From Vigna angularis (Eukaryota > Streptophyta > Magnoliopsida > Fabales > Fabaceae): a DNA stretch of 64,000 nt. The translations under genes were made by a program, and so were the position numbers. The notes beneath the pieces are model-generated. The model worked only from the letters and a program-made list of their open reading frames with translations, had not been told where the DNA came from and searched no databases. Below are positions 1 through 10,439 of the stretch, in pieces. The stretch is taken from assembly GCF_016808095.1 (NCBI RefSeq), contig NC_068975.1, forward strand, positions 16,065,501 through 16,129,500, given 5' to 3'. The first letter of the stretch is position 1, and every line of letters begins with the position of its first letter.

Positions 1-15
1 TACATGGTGGTGCCT
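1..15 (+). repeat. Left fragment of a split 2.5 kb family LTR
   Basis: The first 15 bases (tacatggtggtgcc) are the reverse complement of a segment found in the complete units further right (for example gggcaccaccatgta near 43408 and ggcaccaccatgta near 46918). The same LTR resumes at 7336, directly after the Athila-like element. The retrotransposon therefore landed inside an older copy, most of whose left part lies outside the window. Confidence 0.6.
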
Positions 16-1393
16 GATAACGGTTGAATTTACCGTTATTTGATACTTAATTTTGATACTAAAAACAACCTTTTTGAGTTAGAAACTAGCTTGAAGTCAT
101 AGTTTTGTGTGAATAAGAGAGTTGAAGGTGAATTTAACTATTTTATGCTAGATTTCCTTGCTTTCAACAAGAATTGAGATGATTTGGAAGAAGAGTCGAA
201 TTAGTGCGGAGTTGGAACTCAGGCAGAGCTGGAAAAGCATCACAAAGGAGGAAAGCAACAACGCTGAGCGCCATTTCAGGGGCCCTCAGCGCCAAATTAC
301 ACTGTCTCACGCTTGGATGCCCTTTTTTTGGAGTCCTGAGCGCAGGAAGTCCCTGTCTCGCGCCTGGGCGCCCTTTTTGGGGTGTTGAGCGCCACTTCCT
401 CGAGTAACACCATGTCTGCTTGCCTTCTGAGCTGACCCTGGGCATCATATGAGTCGGTACGCCACCTGGGCGCCCTAAGTGGGGCGTTGAGCGCCAGTTT
501 CCTAGGCTTGGACCTGTTTTCTGTTATTTTTATGTTCTATTTAAGGACTTGGACGTCCTAGGGATTGTATCTTTGGACGGAATAGGCACAAAAACACACT
601 CTTTGATCCCTCGAAGGCGGATTTGGATGTGGAAACTCCTAAATTCAACTTCTAGGGTTTTACCTTTAATTCTTTTTCCATTATTCATCTAGTTTCACCA
701 TGCCAATGGTGAACTAAACTCTATTTGTTGTTGGGGAATGATGTAAACCTTTGTAAACTCTTCATGTATTGAATTGATTCTTGATTACATATGCTTCTTT
801 CATTAATTGTTAGGGTAATTCTTCTTCGCTCATTGGTTGCTTTGTTTAACTCATTCATTAGCATGATGTATGATTTGCATGAGTACCGAAAAGTATCTTA
901 CAATTCAAGTTCTGGAGAATTATTCCCAGAAGCAGTATTGCTCAAGAATGTGGGTATGAGTTCTGGTTGTCTTAAGCTTCTATTCGTAAGAATTAATTAT
1001 TAGGGATGACGAAAGATGTTATGTTATATAATTAAGGATATGCTTTCTTCGTCGAGGAATCGAGTTTTAAGTATTTTAGATAATGACATTGACATTAATG
1101 AAGAAGTAGAATTCGTATATACATGAGAGAAAACTAGGTGAAATCTAACCCCAACAACATATTCATCCCATAATATCAAATCCGTTCATCTATGCACTTT
1201 TGTCCAATTGATCAAGTTTCATGCATATTTAGTTTTCTGTATTTGCATTTTACACCAAAAGAGTTTGTTTTCAAGTCTTATTTAATCAAGAAATCACATA
1301 ACTGTTTAGGCCGTGAGTCTTTTGGGAAACAATACTTGGTCTTACCGTGTTGATTACTTGATATGATTTGGTACACTTGTCGGAGTCTTAACA
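16..1393 (+). repeat. 5' LTR of the Athila-like element
   Basis: Starts TGATAACGG and ends GTCTTAACA just before the primer-binding site. The part from about 473 onward is repeated at 6451-7335 with high similarity. Positions 265-500 hold several imperfect copies of a G+C-rich word, gggcgccc...gttgagcgcca, which are missing from the right LTR. A short frame at 791-1003 is present in both LTRs (its partner is at 6732-6944) and is simply LTR sequence. Confidence 0.8.
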
Positions 1394-1399
1394 AGTTTT

Positions 1400-1421
1400 T
1401 GGCGTCGTTGCTTGGGAGTCG
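1400..1421 (+). other. Primer-binding site, tRNA-Asp type
   Basis: TGGCGTCGTTGCTTGGGAG lies seven bases after the LTR end. It matches the complement of the plant tRNA-Asp(GUC) 3' end (TGGCGCCGTTGCCGGGGA) with about three changes. This kind of primer site is common in Athila-like elements and fixes the LTR boundary. Confidence 0.75.
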
Positions 1422-1503
1422 TGGTTTAACTATTCTATTTGTGTGATTATTGATTAGCTTTGACTTGATTTTTTTTTATTTTTTTTTTGTTTTGTGCAAA
1501 TAA

Positions 1504-2373
1504 TTGCTTTCTAGGGTTTTTTTCTTGTGTATGCAGGATAAGATTCGTACTAGAATCAAGAAAAACTATGAACCTCTTCTTGAAGGATTGGACGAGAGTA
1601 GAAGGAGAAGGAGAATTCGAACATCTAGAGAATTATTCCCTTCTCTAGAGACACTTTTCCAACCTTCACCACAAGGATTTGACCAGAGCACTGAAAAGAT
1701 GGCTGGAGAGAATAATGGCAGACGCACTTTGGTAGATTACATAACAGTTGTTGGCCCTCATCACTTTAATAACATTGCAAGACCGAGGGTCAATGCTACA
1801 AACATGGAGGTAAAGCCTGCATTGATACAATTGGTGAAAAGCAACCAATTCAATGGACTGTCACATGAAAGTCCAAATGAGCATCTGACTACATTCAATG
1901 AGATTTGCAACACTGTGAAGATCAATAGAGTGTCGGATGACACTATAAAGGTTAGTTTGTTTCCTTTTTCATTGGGAGGCAATGCTAAGTTATGGTTGAA
2001 TTCTTTCCCGGAGGATAACTTTACTGAATGGGAAGCCGTGGTTGCAAAATTTTTGAACAAATACTTCCCACAATTGAAAATCAACATAGGGAAACAAGAA
2101 ATCTCATATTTCAGGCAATGCATGGAGGAGACGTTAGGTCAAGCGTGGGATAAATATAAAAGCTTGTTGAGAAAGACGCCCACACATGGCTTTGACGAAG
2201 CAACAATAGTCATTCTTTTCGTTGGAGGTCTTGGCTCACAAACAAAATTGATGTTAGATGCCTCGGCTAGAGGCAATATCAAGTGCAAGACTATAGAGGA
2301 AGCCTACGAATTGATTGACAACATGGCTACCAATGACAATGAGACGCATAGTGAAAGAGGAGCTCCACCTTAG
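1504..2373 (+). pseudogene. Retrotransposon gag protein, Athila-like
   Basis: An open frame of 289 codons with the plant retrotransposon gag domain in its second half, including the words LVKSNQFNGLSHESPNEHL, GGNAKLWLNSFP and FLNKYFP. Gag forms the capsid of the particle that carries element RNA. The N-terminal part has a basic patch of consecutive arginines (SRRRRRIRT, near residue 35). The frame closes at TAG, but homologous sequence continues beyond it (QKEVLQLQSHDALLAQNK and a GQFGQSGKARQFNRPPQQQ-like stretch in shifted frames to about 2650), so this stop is a mutation. Other stops follow. The true start may be the ATG at 1504 or the one at 1531 (MQDKIRTR). Confidence 0.8.
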
Positions 2374-2860
2374 CAGAAGGAAGTCCTACAATTACAATCT
2401 CATGATGCTTTGCTTGCACAAAATAAGATTATCACTCAACAATTGGAGAATTTGACGAAGAAACTCTCTCAATGATCAATGTTCTTTTCCAGAGGAGGCC
2501 AAACAAGATGTCAACTATATGGGTAATCAATTCCGCTAAGGTAATTTCAACCAAGGGTGGAAACCTCACCCAAGTATGGGTCAAGGTCAATTTGGGCAAT
2601 CTGGGAAAGCAAGACAATTCAATAGACCACCGCAACAACAAATAGCAACAAATATTTGCATTATTTGACAGAACTTCAAAGCTTGAAGAAACCCTTCAAC
2701 AGTTTATGCAGGTGACTATCTCCAACCATAAAAGTACCAAAACTGCTATAAGGAATTTGGAGATGCAGGTGGGCCAACTGACCAAGAAGTTGGAGGATAA
2801 AGTTGAGAGACAATTTGGGGCTAATACTGAGGTTAACCCTAAAGAAGAGTGTAAATTATT

Positions 2861-3584
2861 GTGAGCATAAGTGATGAGAGAGTAGAGGAGAGAAAAGAAA
2901 GAGTTGAGTTAGAAGAAGAAAATGAAGAGAGAAGAGGTAAAGTTAAGAGAAAAGAGAAAGAGAAGAAGATGAGAGAGAAAAAAATTGAGAAAAAAATTGA
3001 AAAGACTCTTCCTTACCCTAAGGAGTGTAGCAGAAGAGAAAAAGAGAAGCAATTAGGGTGTTTTAAAGAAATCTTCAAGAAATTGGAGATTAAAATTCCT
3101 TTCACTGAGGCATTGCAACAGGTTCCTGTGTATGCATAATTTTTGAAGAGATTCCTAAAAAAGAAGAGATATCTAGATGAAGAAACCATTAATGTTCAGG
3201 GCATTTGCAATGTTATTTTGTAGAAAACACTTCCTCCAAAAGTTAAAGATCCAGGAAGCTTTACTATTTCGTGCATTGTTGGGAAAGTTAATATAGGGAA
3301 AGCCCTAATTGATTTAGGGTCAATCATTAATTTGATGCCCTTATCTATGCTTGAGAGGATTGATGGTCTTAAAGTGAAGCCTACACAGGTTACTTTGCAA
3401 TTGGCGGATGGATCTACTAAGAAGCCCTATGGTGTGGCGGAAGATGTTGTGGTTTGTAGTGATGAAGATGGAGGAAGATGTGAAGATCCCTATTATTCTT
3501 GGAAGGCCATTCATGAAAATGGCCAAGGTGATCATCAATGTGGATGATGGGAAGATAACACTTAAAGACCAAGAAGAGGATGTG
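2861..3584 (+). pseudogene. Gag tail and aspartic protease remnant, Athila-like
   Basis: A lysine/glutamate-rich stretch (2861-3139), typical of the linker upstream of the protease, is followed after stops by VKDPGSFTISCIVGK, ALIDLGSIINLMPLSML, and QLADGSTKKPYGVAEDVVV. These are the retropepsin-like region of Athila-type polyproteins. The active-site motif reads D-L-G. After EDVVV the reading moves to other frames; the usual ILGRPF appears frame-shifted near 3490. The last codons (KITLKDQEEDV) run straight into the insertion at 3585 and resume after it at 5214 as IFNVF. In-frame stops at about 3137 and 3220 show it is dead. Confidence 0.75.
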
Positions 3585-5208
3585 TGATGGGTGTCGCACC
3601 CCATACAAATTTGATATGTAATTAAAAATACAGTATAGTGCTAGGAAGTGACTCCTAGGTCGTCTCTCAAGGACCAAATGTGGTTCGAGGCTTAGGGCAA
3701 ACACGTAGTGGGGGGAGGGGGGGTTGAAAGTGTTTTTGTGACTATAAATGAACTAAATTAAAGCATGAAATTAAACACAACCAAACATAATAAAAAATGT
3801 TGAGAGAAATGGGAAGCATGAAGACCCAACGGTCTTATAAGTGAGACCGAACAGTTTTAGCAATGAGACTGAACGGTCTCTAAAGGAAATGGAACAAACC
3901 GAGCGGTATGATAAATTAGAAAAGCATGAAGAATTAAAAAATGAGCGTTAAATTAATGAGCCGAACGACAATAGTAATAAGAAAACAGACCGAACGGTGA
4001 AAGTAAAACGCACAAGGAAATATCGAAAACAAGCACAAACCGAACGTCACTAAGAGTGAGACCAACGATAATAGAAATCAAAAGAGGAACAAAGAAAGGC
4101 CGAGCAGTCTCTAATAGTGAAGTTAGAGACCGAACGATATACTACAGCAAGCGAATGCAATTGAGAATGGAAAACGGAAGGAGTTAATAGAGAGGAAATC
4201 CGAACAATAGTTAAGCAAAACAATTAAAAATTAGTAAACACATAAGAAAGCCGAACGGTAAATAAACAAACTTTAAACTGATCAACAAAGAAAACAGCCT
4301 AACACATTCATTAACAATGGACAAGAACTAACCGAACGGTGCTAGAGAGACCGAACGGTCTAAGGCAAGGACCGATCGGCATCAAATGCAGCATAACCAG
4401 AAAAGTATATTGCATCGAAATGGAAAGCAGTGCGGCAGAAACTGAATACGAGATGCACAGATAAGCAGAAACTACTCTATCGTGAATGGAAATGAACCGA
4501 ATGGAATTAAACTGATTCACAACATCATCTTCGACAATGAAAGAACGCAATAACAGTAGAAACGCATCGTGCACAGTAGAAAGAAAAACCCAGAAATTGC
4601 AGAAGATGACGATGAATAGTGAACAAGATGGATGATGCAATGAACAGAGAAAAATGACTTAATGAGCAGCTGTATGCATTACAATATAAAGAAAATACAA
4701 TCATTTGGCCAGTTCAAGCAAGAGAACAACAAAAAGAAAACCTCTTGGAGCTCCATTCTCCTCCCATGGACGCAACCAATGTTTTGTTCCGAAAAATGAA
4801 GAAGCTGCCCTTACGTGTGGGTGGCGGCTGCACTAAAACCTAGGGTGCCAAGTCAGCCACCCCTACTTTTGGGCCTAACCTACTTTGCCAAAATTGGCCC
4901 AAAATGCACAAGTTGGTTCAAAAAGTCCTAAGCAACTAAATTATAATATAACTAAATTTAAAATGTCTATGTGGAGAGTCTTGAATTATGCGCAACCCTT
5001 TAATGTCCCAAAATATTATCCAACAATTTCCCTATAATTAATAATGCAAATAATTAGCCTCAGATAATTCGAATTATTTAAAATAAGAATTTCTGGTCCA
5101 ATTAAGCACAATTAGCAAAAATTGGGAAATACTGGACATTCAAACACAATTCCCTTATTAAATCTAGCACAATAAGCTAAGTGAAGTGAAGAAAATATTG
5201 ACTCATCA
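3585..5208. mobile_element. 1.6 kb TG...CA insertion, probable solo LTR, in the protease
   Basis: The unit begins TGATGGGTGTCGCACC and ends GACTCATCA. It is flanked by atgtg (3580-3584) and aggtg (5209-5213), a 5-bp duplication with one change. Removing it with one flank restores EEDVIFNVF, the expected Athila reading. It has no long coding frame. It is unusually rich in the word ccgaacgg(t) on either strand (many copies between 3850 and 4380). TG...CA ends plus a 5-bp duplication and no internal region fit a solo LTR. The start resembles the insertion at 21523 (TGATAGGCTGTCG), so both may belong to one superfamily. Confidence 0.65.
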
Positions 5209-5340
5209 AGGTGATATTTAATGTCTTCAATGCTGAGCAGTAGAATAAGGTGAGGAAGACTAGTCATAAAGTTGCATATGAAGATGCACCAGTGACTAGC
5301 CCTAGTTGCTAAGCCGGTCATCAAAGGTAAAAATTGTTTC

Positions 5341-5598
5341 TTGTCACAAGTTAAGGAAGGAGAAGAAAAAGATGGCGAAGGAAAAATGGTTCATCATGAC
5401 TCGGTGGATGAACAACTCAAACTTGGCACACCAGTGAGATTCAAGAACAAGCTGTGGGTTGTTAAAGAGCTTAAAGAGAATGGAGTCATAAAGATTGAAG
5501 CTCTGTATTCAAGGAGAGTCAAGAAGGTGAACAAGAAGGTGTTGATAAGTTGGTGTGAGGAAAAAGAGAAGAACACCAACATGAAAGAAGTGACGTGA
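5341..5598 (+). pseudogene. C-terminal gag-pol tail of the Athila-like element
   Basis: This 85-codon frame contains VDEQLKLGTPVRFKNKLWVVKE, a stretch I associate with the tail of non-autonomous legume gypsy elements. It follows IFNVFNAE, which starts at 5214, with stops between. Integrase, reverse transcriptase and RNase H, which should lie upstream, are missing, so a deletion precedes it or this lineage never carried them. The conceptual product has many K and E residues and no recognised catalytic motif. The first codon shown is TTG; a natural start cannot be chosen. Confidence 0.5.
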
Positions 5599-6450
5599 GC
5601 TTTAATGTGTCAAGCTAGTAACAATAAAAGAGCGCTTGCTGGGAAGCAGCCCAATGATTTGAAAACTTTAATTTTTGCTATTTGGTGATGTAATTTAAAA
5701 ATTTTGTTATTTTGGTTTGTTTTGGTTATCAGCCTGCTATGGCACAACATCTACTGATGGATGTTAGGTGATTGAGTATCTACTGAAGGATATTATGCTA
5801 CCAAACACTTACTGATGGATGTTAATGAGAAGGTTTGCACTTACTGATGGGTGCTGGAAGAGTTATTGGGTCATGCTCATGACGTTAAACAAGCGCTTAC
5901 TGGGAGAAAACCCAACTTTCTAACCTTATTTCTTTTGTTTTGCAATTTTGCTTCTGTTATTAGTATAGGATTTGATGTACTTGGCTTAAAACTTAATCTG
6001 TGATGCAATGGTTGATGATGCTCTGATGTTTGTGATGAGTGTTGCTTTATGATGCTGATTATGTTGATTAATGTTGAGATAATGTATGATGCTGATATAC
6101 AGGTGGTTGCTCACAATATTGTGAAACAGATGCTTGAGGTAAACTTGTGATTGTGATGTTGAGCAAGATGTTTATCTAAATATTGGAACTTGAATTAGCC
6201 TGGGTGAGGATTAAACTCCAGAGTTTATGTGAATGATTGCTATTACTTTGAAAGCATGAATGATTTTGTCCAGGTTTCTATGATTGATCACTTGCTTGCT
6301 TGTGTCATATGATCAAGGCCATTTGTTGTTATCCCTTTTTAGCCAATGCATGATTTTAGCCCAATAAAAGAGAGCACTATGTGTTCTATCTTTTGAACCT
6401 TTAGCCTTAAACACGATATGAAAACCCTTTTTGAAAATCTTTACCTTGAG
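5599..6450 (+). other. 3' untranslated internal region of the Athila-like element
   Basis: No gene. Two related words occur here, gcgcttgctgggaagcagcc (5632) and gcgcttactgggagaaaaccc (5892). A short motif, actgatggatgtt, is repeated with variation four times between 5748 and 5850. Such motifs are usual between the last coding region and the right LTR in these elements. The junction near 6450 removes the polypurine tract and the first part of the right LTR. Confidence 0.5.
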
Positions 6451-7335
6451 TTAAGTGGGGCGCTGAGCTATTTTCTGTTATTTTTATGTTCTATTTAAGG
6501 ACTTGGACGTCCTAAGGATTGTATCTTTGGACGAAATAGGCACAGAAACACACTCTTTGATCCCTTGGAGGCGGAAGCTCCTATCTTCAACTTCTAGGAT
6601 TTTATCTTTCATTTTTTTTTCATTATTCATCTAGTTTCACCATGCCAATGGTGAACTAAACTCTATTTATTGTTGGGGAATGATGTAAACCTTTGTAAAC
6701 TCTCATGTATTGAATTAATTCTTGATTATATGTGCTTCTTTCATTAAATGTTAGGGTAATTCTTCTTTGCTCATTGCTTGCTTTGTTTAACTCATTCATT
6801 AGCATGATGTATGATTTGCATGAGTACCAGAAGATATCTTACAATTCAAGTTCTGCAAAATTATTCGCAGAAGCAGTATTGCTCAAGAATCGGGGTATGA
6901 GTTCTGGTTGTCTTAAGCTTTTGTTTGTAAGAATTAATTATTAGGGATGACGAAAGATGTTATGATCTATAATTAACGATAGGCTTTCTTCATCAAGGAA
7001 TCGAGTTTTAAGTATTTTAGATAGTGACATTGACATTAATGAAGAAGTAGAATTTGTATATACATGAGAGCAAACTAGGTGAAATCTAACCCCAACAACA
7101 TATTCATCCCATAATATCAAATTCGTTCATCATCTGCACTTTTGCCCAATTAATCAAGTTGCATGCATATTTACTTTTCTGTATTTGCATTTTACACCAA
7201 AAGAGTTTGTTTTCAAGTCTTATTTAATCAAGAAATCACATAACTGTTTAGGCCGTGAGTCCTTTGGGAAACGATACTTGGTCTTACCATGTTTATTACT
7301 TGATACGATTCGGTACACTTGCCGGAGTCTTAACA
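6451..7335 (+). repeat. Truncated 3' LTR of the Athila-like element
   Basis: Corresponds to about 473-1393 of the left LTR and ends at the same cttaaca. The first 450 or so bases of the LTR are missing, and about 20 bases are also lost between the gggcgctgagc word and ttttctgtta. Numerous single-base differences separate the two LTRs, so the insertion is not recent. Confidence 0.8.
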
Positions 7336-7942
7336 ATACCCTGTGTTGTCGTTGTATGAATGTATGGAGCTTTGTATGAGGAGTTTATCTTGACGCTCTC
7401 AATAATCCCAACTCATGTAAAGGTGGTTGGCTATGTCGTGGAGAGTAGTAGAATGTCCAGTCTAAGGGCTTTACCTTGGCTAAAGACTTTTACGGATATG
7501 GTAGCTTGGGGTGGGCCAGCTGTATTACCGTGACAAGTGCATAAATGACCCTAGTTCGACATTCATACTATGTCTGAATGAGTCAAGTCTAAGGTTGTGA
7601 TATAATTTGAGACATATGCTTTATCATGTGTGTAATATAATGTATGATTGCATTTTTATTATAATTATGATGAGCTTTTTTACCACTAGCTTACCCTTGC
7701 TTTTGTGTTGTCTGTTGTGTGTTGTTTTTTCTTTGCGATGATCACCTTAATGGTGTAAGCTTACAGGTATAGTCTTTTCAGTTGTTCCATTAAGTGGTGA
7801 GGAGGAAGCATATGAAAAGTCAAATGATTTTACATATGTAAATCTTGTCTTTTGGTATGTTTGTTGTCTTATAGTAGTTCCATTATCATATATGTAATAT
7901 TTTATTTTAGTAATATTTTACTATTGAAAATTGGATGTTATA
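7336..7942 (+). repeat. Right part of the split 2.5 kb family LTR
   Basis: Continues the LTR interrupted at base 15. It carries the family hallmarks in the plus direction: tagcttacccttgcttttg (near 7689), then tttgcgatgatcaccttaatggtg (near 7730), and an ending close to ggatgttata (about 7942) where other copies have gggatgttaca. No coding capacity. Confidence 0.65.
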
Positions 7943-8162
7943 ATTAACACAATTTCTTTTTCATTGTGCAAAATATAAAATACTCTAAAGTTATTTTTAA
8001 AAATTAAGTTATTTTTCTTATATATATATATATAATATAATATAATATAAACAAAAATAAAAAAAACAACAATAAGAAAAAAAGAAAATAAAAGCAATCG
8101 AGTTGATGTTTTCCATTTAATAATTTGTTTTGATAATTAGAAAGTTACTTTTATATATATAC

Positions 8163-8213
<51 letters not shown>

Positions 8214-8290
8214 AAAATAATTATTTTGAAAATTTGGGTGGTGTGGAAGAAATTGTGAGCAGGGTGTAAACAACAAAAAGAGATTTTGTT
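7943..8290. other. A+T-rich spacer with a (TA)n tract at 8170-8209
   Basis: No gene seen. A run of about 20 TA dinucleotides is at 8170-8209. This is the likely distal upstream region of the MSRA gene; I cannot identify a TATA box with confidence because the whole stretch is A+T-rich. Confidence 0.6.
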
Positions 8291-8429
8291 TATTTGAATT
8301 TATTTGAGAAAATGAAAATGGCAGCAGAGAACGTAGATTTTGAGTTGGGAATATTAACGAAACAACCTCGTTGGCCCCTTTCACCAAACCACAACAACGT
8401 GGAAATCTCCTTTGGTTTGCTGTCACTCT

Positions 8430-8527
8430 TACCCAATCCCCAACTTTTTTCTTCCTCCTCCGCTTCTTCTACTTCTCATCCATTCTCATTCCTCAACGCA
8501 ATTCAATCTCTCTCTCTCTCTCACTGG
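8430..8527 (+). other. Putative 5' UTR exon of the MSRA gene
   Basis: A pyrimidine-rich stretch ending in a tctctctctctctc run is followed by the good donor cactgg|gtatgtgtg at 8528. A matching acceptor, ttgcag|ccataag, lies at 10271, upstream of the start codon. CT-rich leaders with a long leader intron are common in plant housekeeping genes. The open frame across this stretch (8294-8623) has no recognisable protein features and is better explained as leader and promoter. Inference only; RNA evidence is needed for the true ends. Confidence 0.4.
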
Positions 8528-10271
8528 GTATGTGTGATTCCTCTTATTTTCTCTATTCAATTACCCTTTCTCCTTTTCCATTTCAATTTCCCTTTTGCAT
8601 TCGATCGGAGAAAAATACCATGAACAGGGATTATGGCTGTTGGTAATTGATTTCATGTCTTTGTTTTCGTGGAGAGTGATTGGAATAATTAGTTGAAGGG
8701 TTGGTGTTGGATTTGGCTTTTATTTTTGCTTTGCCTGATTTTTCCCTCTAGAATTTTCAGCCTATCCCATCTGTTAACGTTCCTAGTTCTTTTTTTTTTT
8801 AATTTTTATTTAGCGTTTCTTTTGCAATTCCCATTCAGTTTATATCAGCTTGTGGGTATTTTATAAGTTAGAAAACTGAAAACCATCTATACGGGAAAAG
8901 TTTGAGTAAATTGTCATATTTTTAGTTCATGAAATTGGCATAAGTGGTTGGTTTGGTCATTGGAATGGGAAAAAAAAGCTAATTTAGTCCTTGAACTTAA
9001 CTATTAAGTTAGTTAGTTCGTTAGATTAAGAAAAATATTTGGTAAGTATAAACCGATTGGATCACTGACTACCTCTGAGAGACAAACAAAATAAGAATTT
9101 TATGATATAAATCCTACTGAGTGCCTATAATTAAACCATGAATGGATGACCTTTGTGGTCATATACAAAAGGTTCTTCTTCGTGTGTGTTTGATTATGTC
9201 GTGTGACTACCAAGACACATGCATATACATACTAATTTATTCTTGCTTGTATATAGAACAGTATAATGCATTCATTTATTTAAAAAGGATCCTCAGGGTT
9301 TAGATTGATTTTACAACAATTAGTAATAGCTATTTATTTAAAAAGGATCCTAAAAATTTAGACTGATTTTGCAACAATTAGTAATTGCTATATGAAATTT
9401 TGCTGCTTAGAGTCTCCATTTTTGTTTGACTGGCTTATGAATTTTAAATGGCTGGTTGGAGGATTGTTTATGGTTTTATCGTATTCTGCAATCATTAGTG
9501 GTGATTAACCATTTTAGTGTGGACACATGGTCTACTTTCTTTTGTCAGAGAATTGAGTGTTTTTAGATTTTAAATTTGGTTCAATGCAAAGACATTTCTT
9601 CACCAACATTGCAGTAATTTAGGTTTCTCTTTTCATTTGCAGTAAAAGCTTTTTAATAGATTTCTGATAGGTCCACGATAATGTGTATACTAGAGTTGGC
9701 TAAAAGGGAGTGCGATAAAAAGGTGATGATGGACAGAACGTGTGAAGTGAGAATCAAAATGGGAGAAAATAGGCAAATAACTCACACAGAGAACTTGCCA
9801 AGGGAGGAGTTAGATGGAAAATGATGGGGGAAATGGTAGCAACAGGGACAGCTGTCACATGCTCAGTGGGGAAGGAAATTTGGGGAGAAAGGGAAATTGG
9901 TTGTTCTGTTCTCTGCAGAATATTCATTGTTATTGTTGGAAATATGAACAAACTCTGCTTTTAGTAATTAATGTAGGGATTTATTATGTAGGCATATCAT
10001 ATTATATGAACAAAAGTTAGACAGACAGTCCAGCATCTTATGCCTGTTTTCTCTCTTTCAATAGTTGTTTCTTGTGTGTTCTTCTATGTTGAGAGAAAAT
10101 TTCTTATATTGTAAGGAGCTTGACATCACTATTTTGTATGGTCATGTATTGTGAACTTATCAATCAGTACACTGGAGTAAAACTAAGTTCTTGTTTTTAG
10201 GCCTTCGGTTATTTGTTTAAATTTGTCAATCTTGTAGAGAAGTGTGCTTATTCTATTCAAACTCCTTGCAG
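8528..10271 (+). other. Putative leader intron of MSRA with a 57-bp tandem duplication
   Basis: A+T-rich, with no coding feature. Two adjacent copies of a 57-bp unit are visible around 9273-9390 (the ggatcc in each starts at 9288 and 9345; both continue to acaacaattagtaat.gcta). A stretch near 8925-9030 (tcatttttagttc..., tttagtccttgaactta) resembles inverted ends of legume Mutator-like elements, but no clear partner was found. Confidence 0.4.
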
Positions 10272-10439
10272 CCATAAGAAGCATCATATTTGCTCAATCA
10301 GTTCCCTTCTGTGTTACTTTCTTCTGCTCTCTCCAGCCTTTTCAAAACGAAGCTCCTTCCATCACTCTCAGGTTTTTCTGTCAAGTATTGTTGCTGCTTC
10401 TGCAAAACTCATCCAAATATTGCTGGTAACAAGTCCTCC

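Larger units (their letters stand above)
16..7335 (+). mobile_element. Degenerate Athila-like Ty3/gypsy LTR retrotransposon
   Basis: A left LTR (16-1393) is followed by a tRNA-Asp-type primer-binding site at 1400, a gag frame, retropepsin remains and a truncated right LTR (6451-7335). Both LTRs end in the same cttaaca. The first and last LTR bases are TG and CA. The flanks gtgcc (11-15) and atacc (7336-7340) are a plausible 5-bp target duplication with two differences. Reverse transcriptase, RNase H and integrase are absent, so the element is non-autonomous now. It is broken further by an insertion at 3585-5208. The protease and tail sequences resemble the Athila/Tat side of Ty3/gypsy; this is family recognition by eye. 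Confidence 0.85.

Noticed and set aside
1400..1421. tRNA gene matches at primer-binding sites (also 21008, 27282)
   Set aside because: Only 12-20 bases complementary to a tRNA 3' end directly after an LTR; no tRNA body.
8294..8623. A 109-codon frame upstream of MSRA
   Set aside because: Pyrimidine-rich, low-complexity translation with a likely splice donor inside it. Better explained as promoter and leader.
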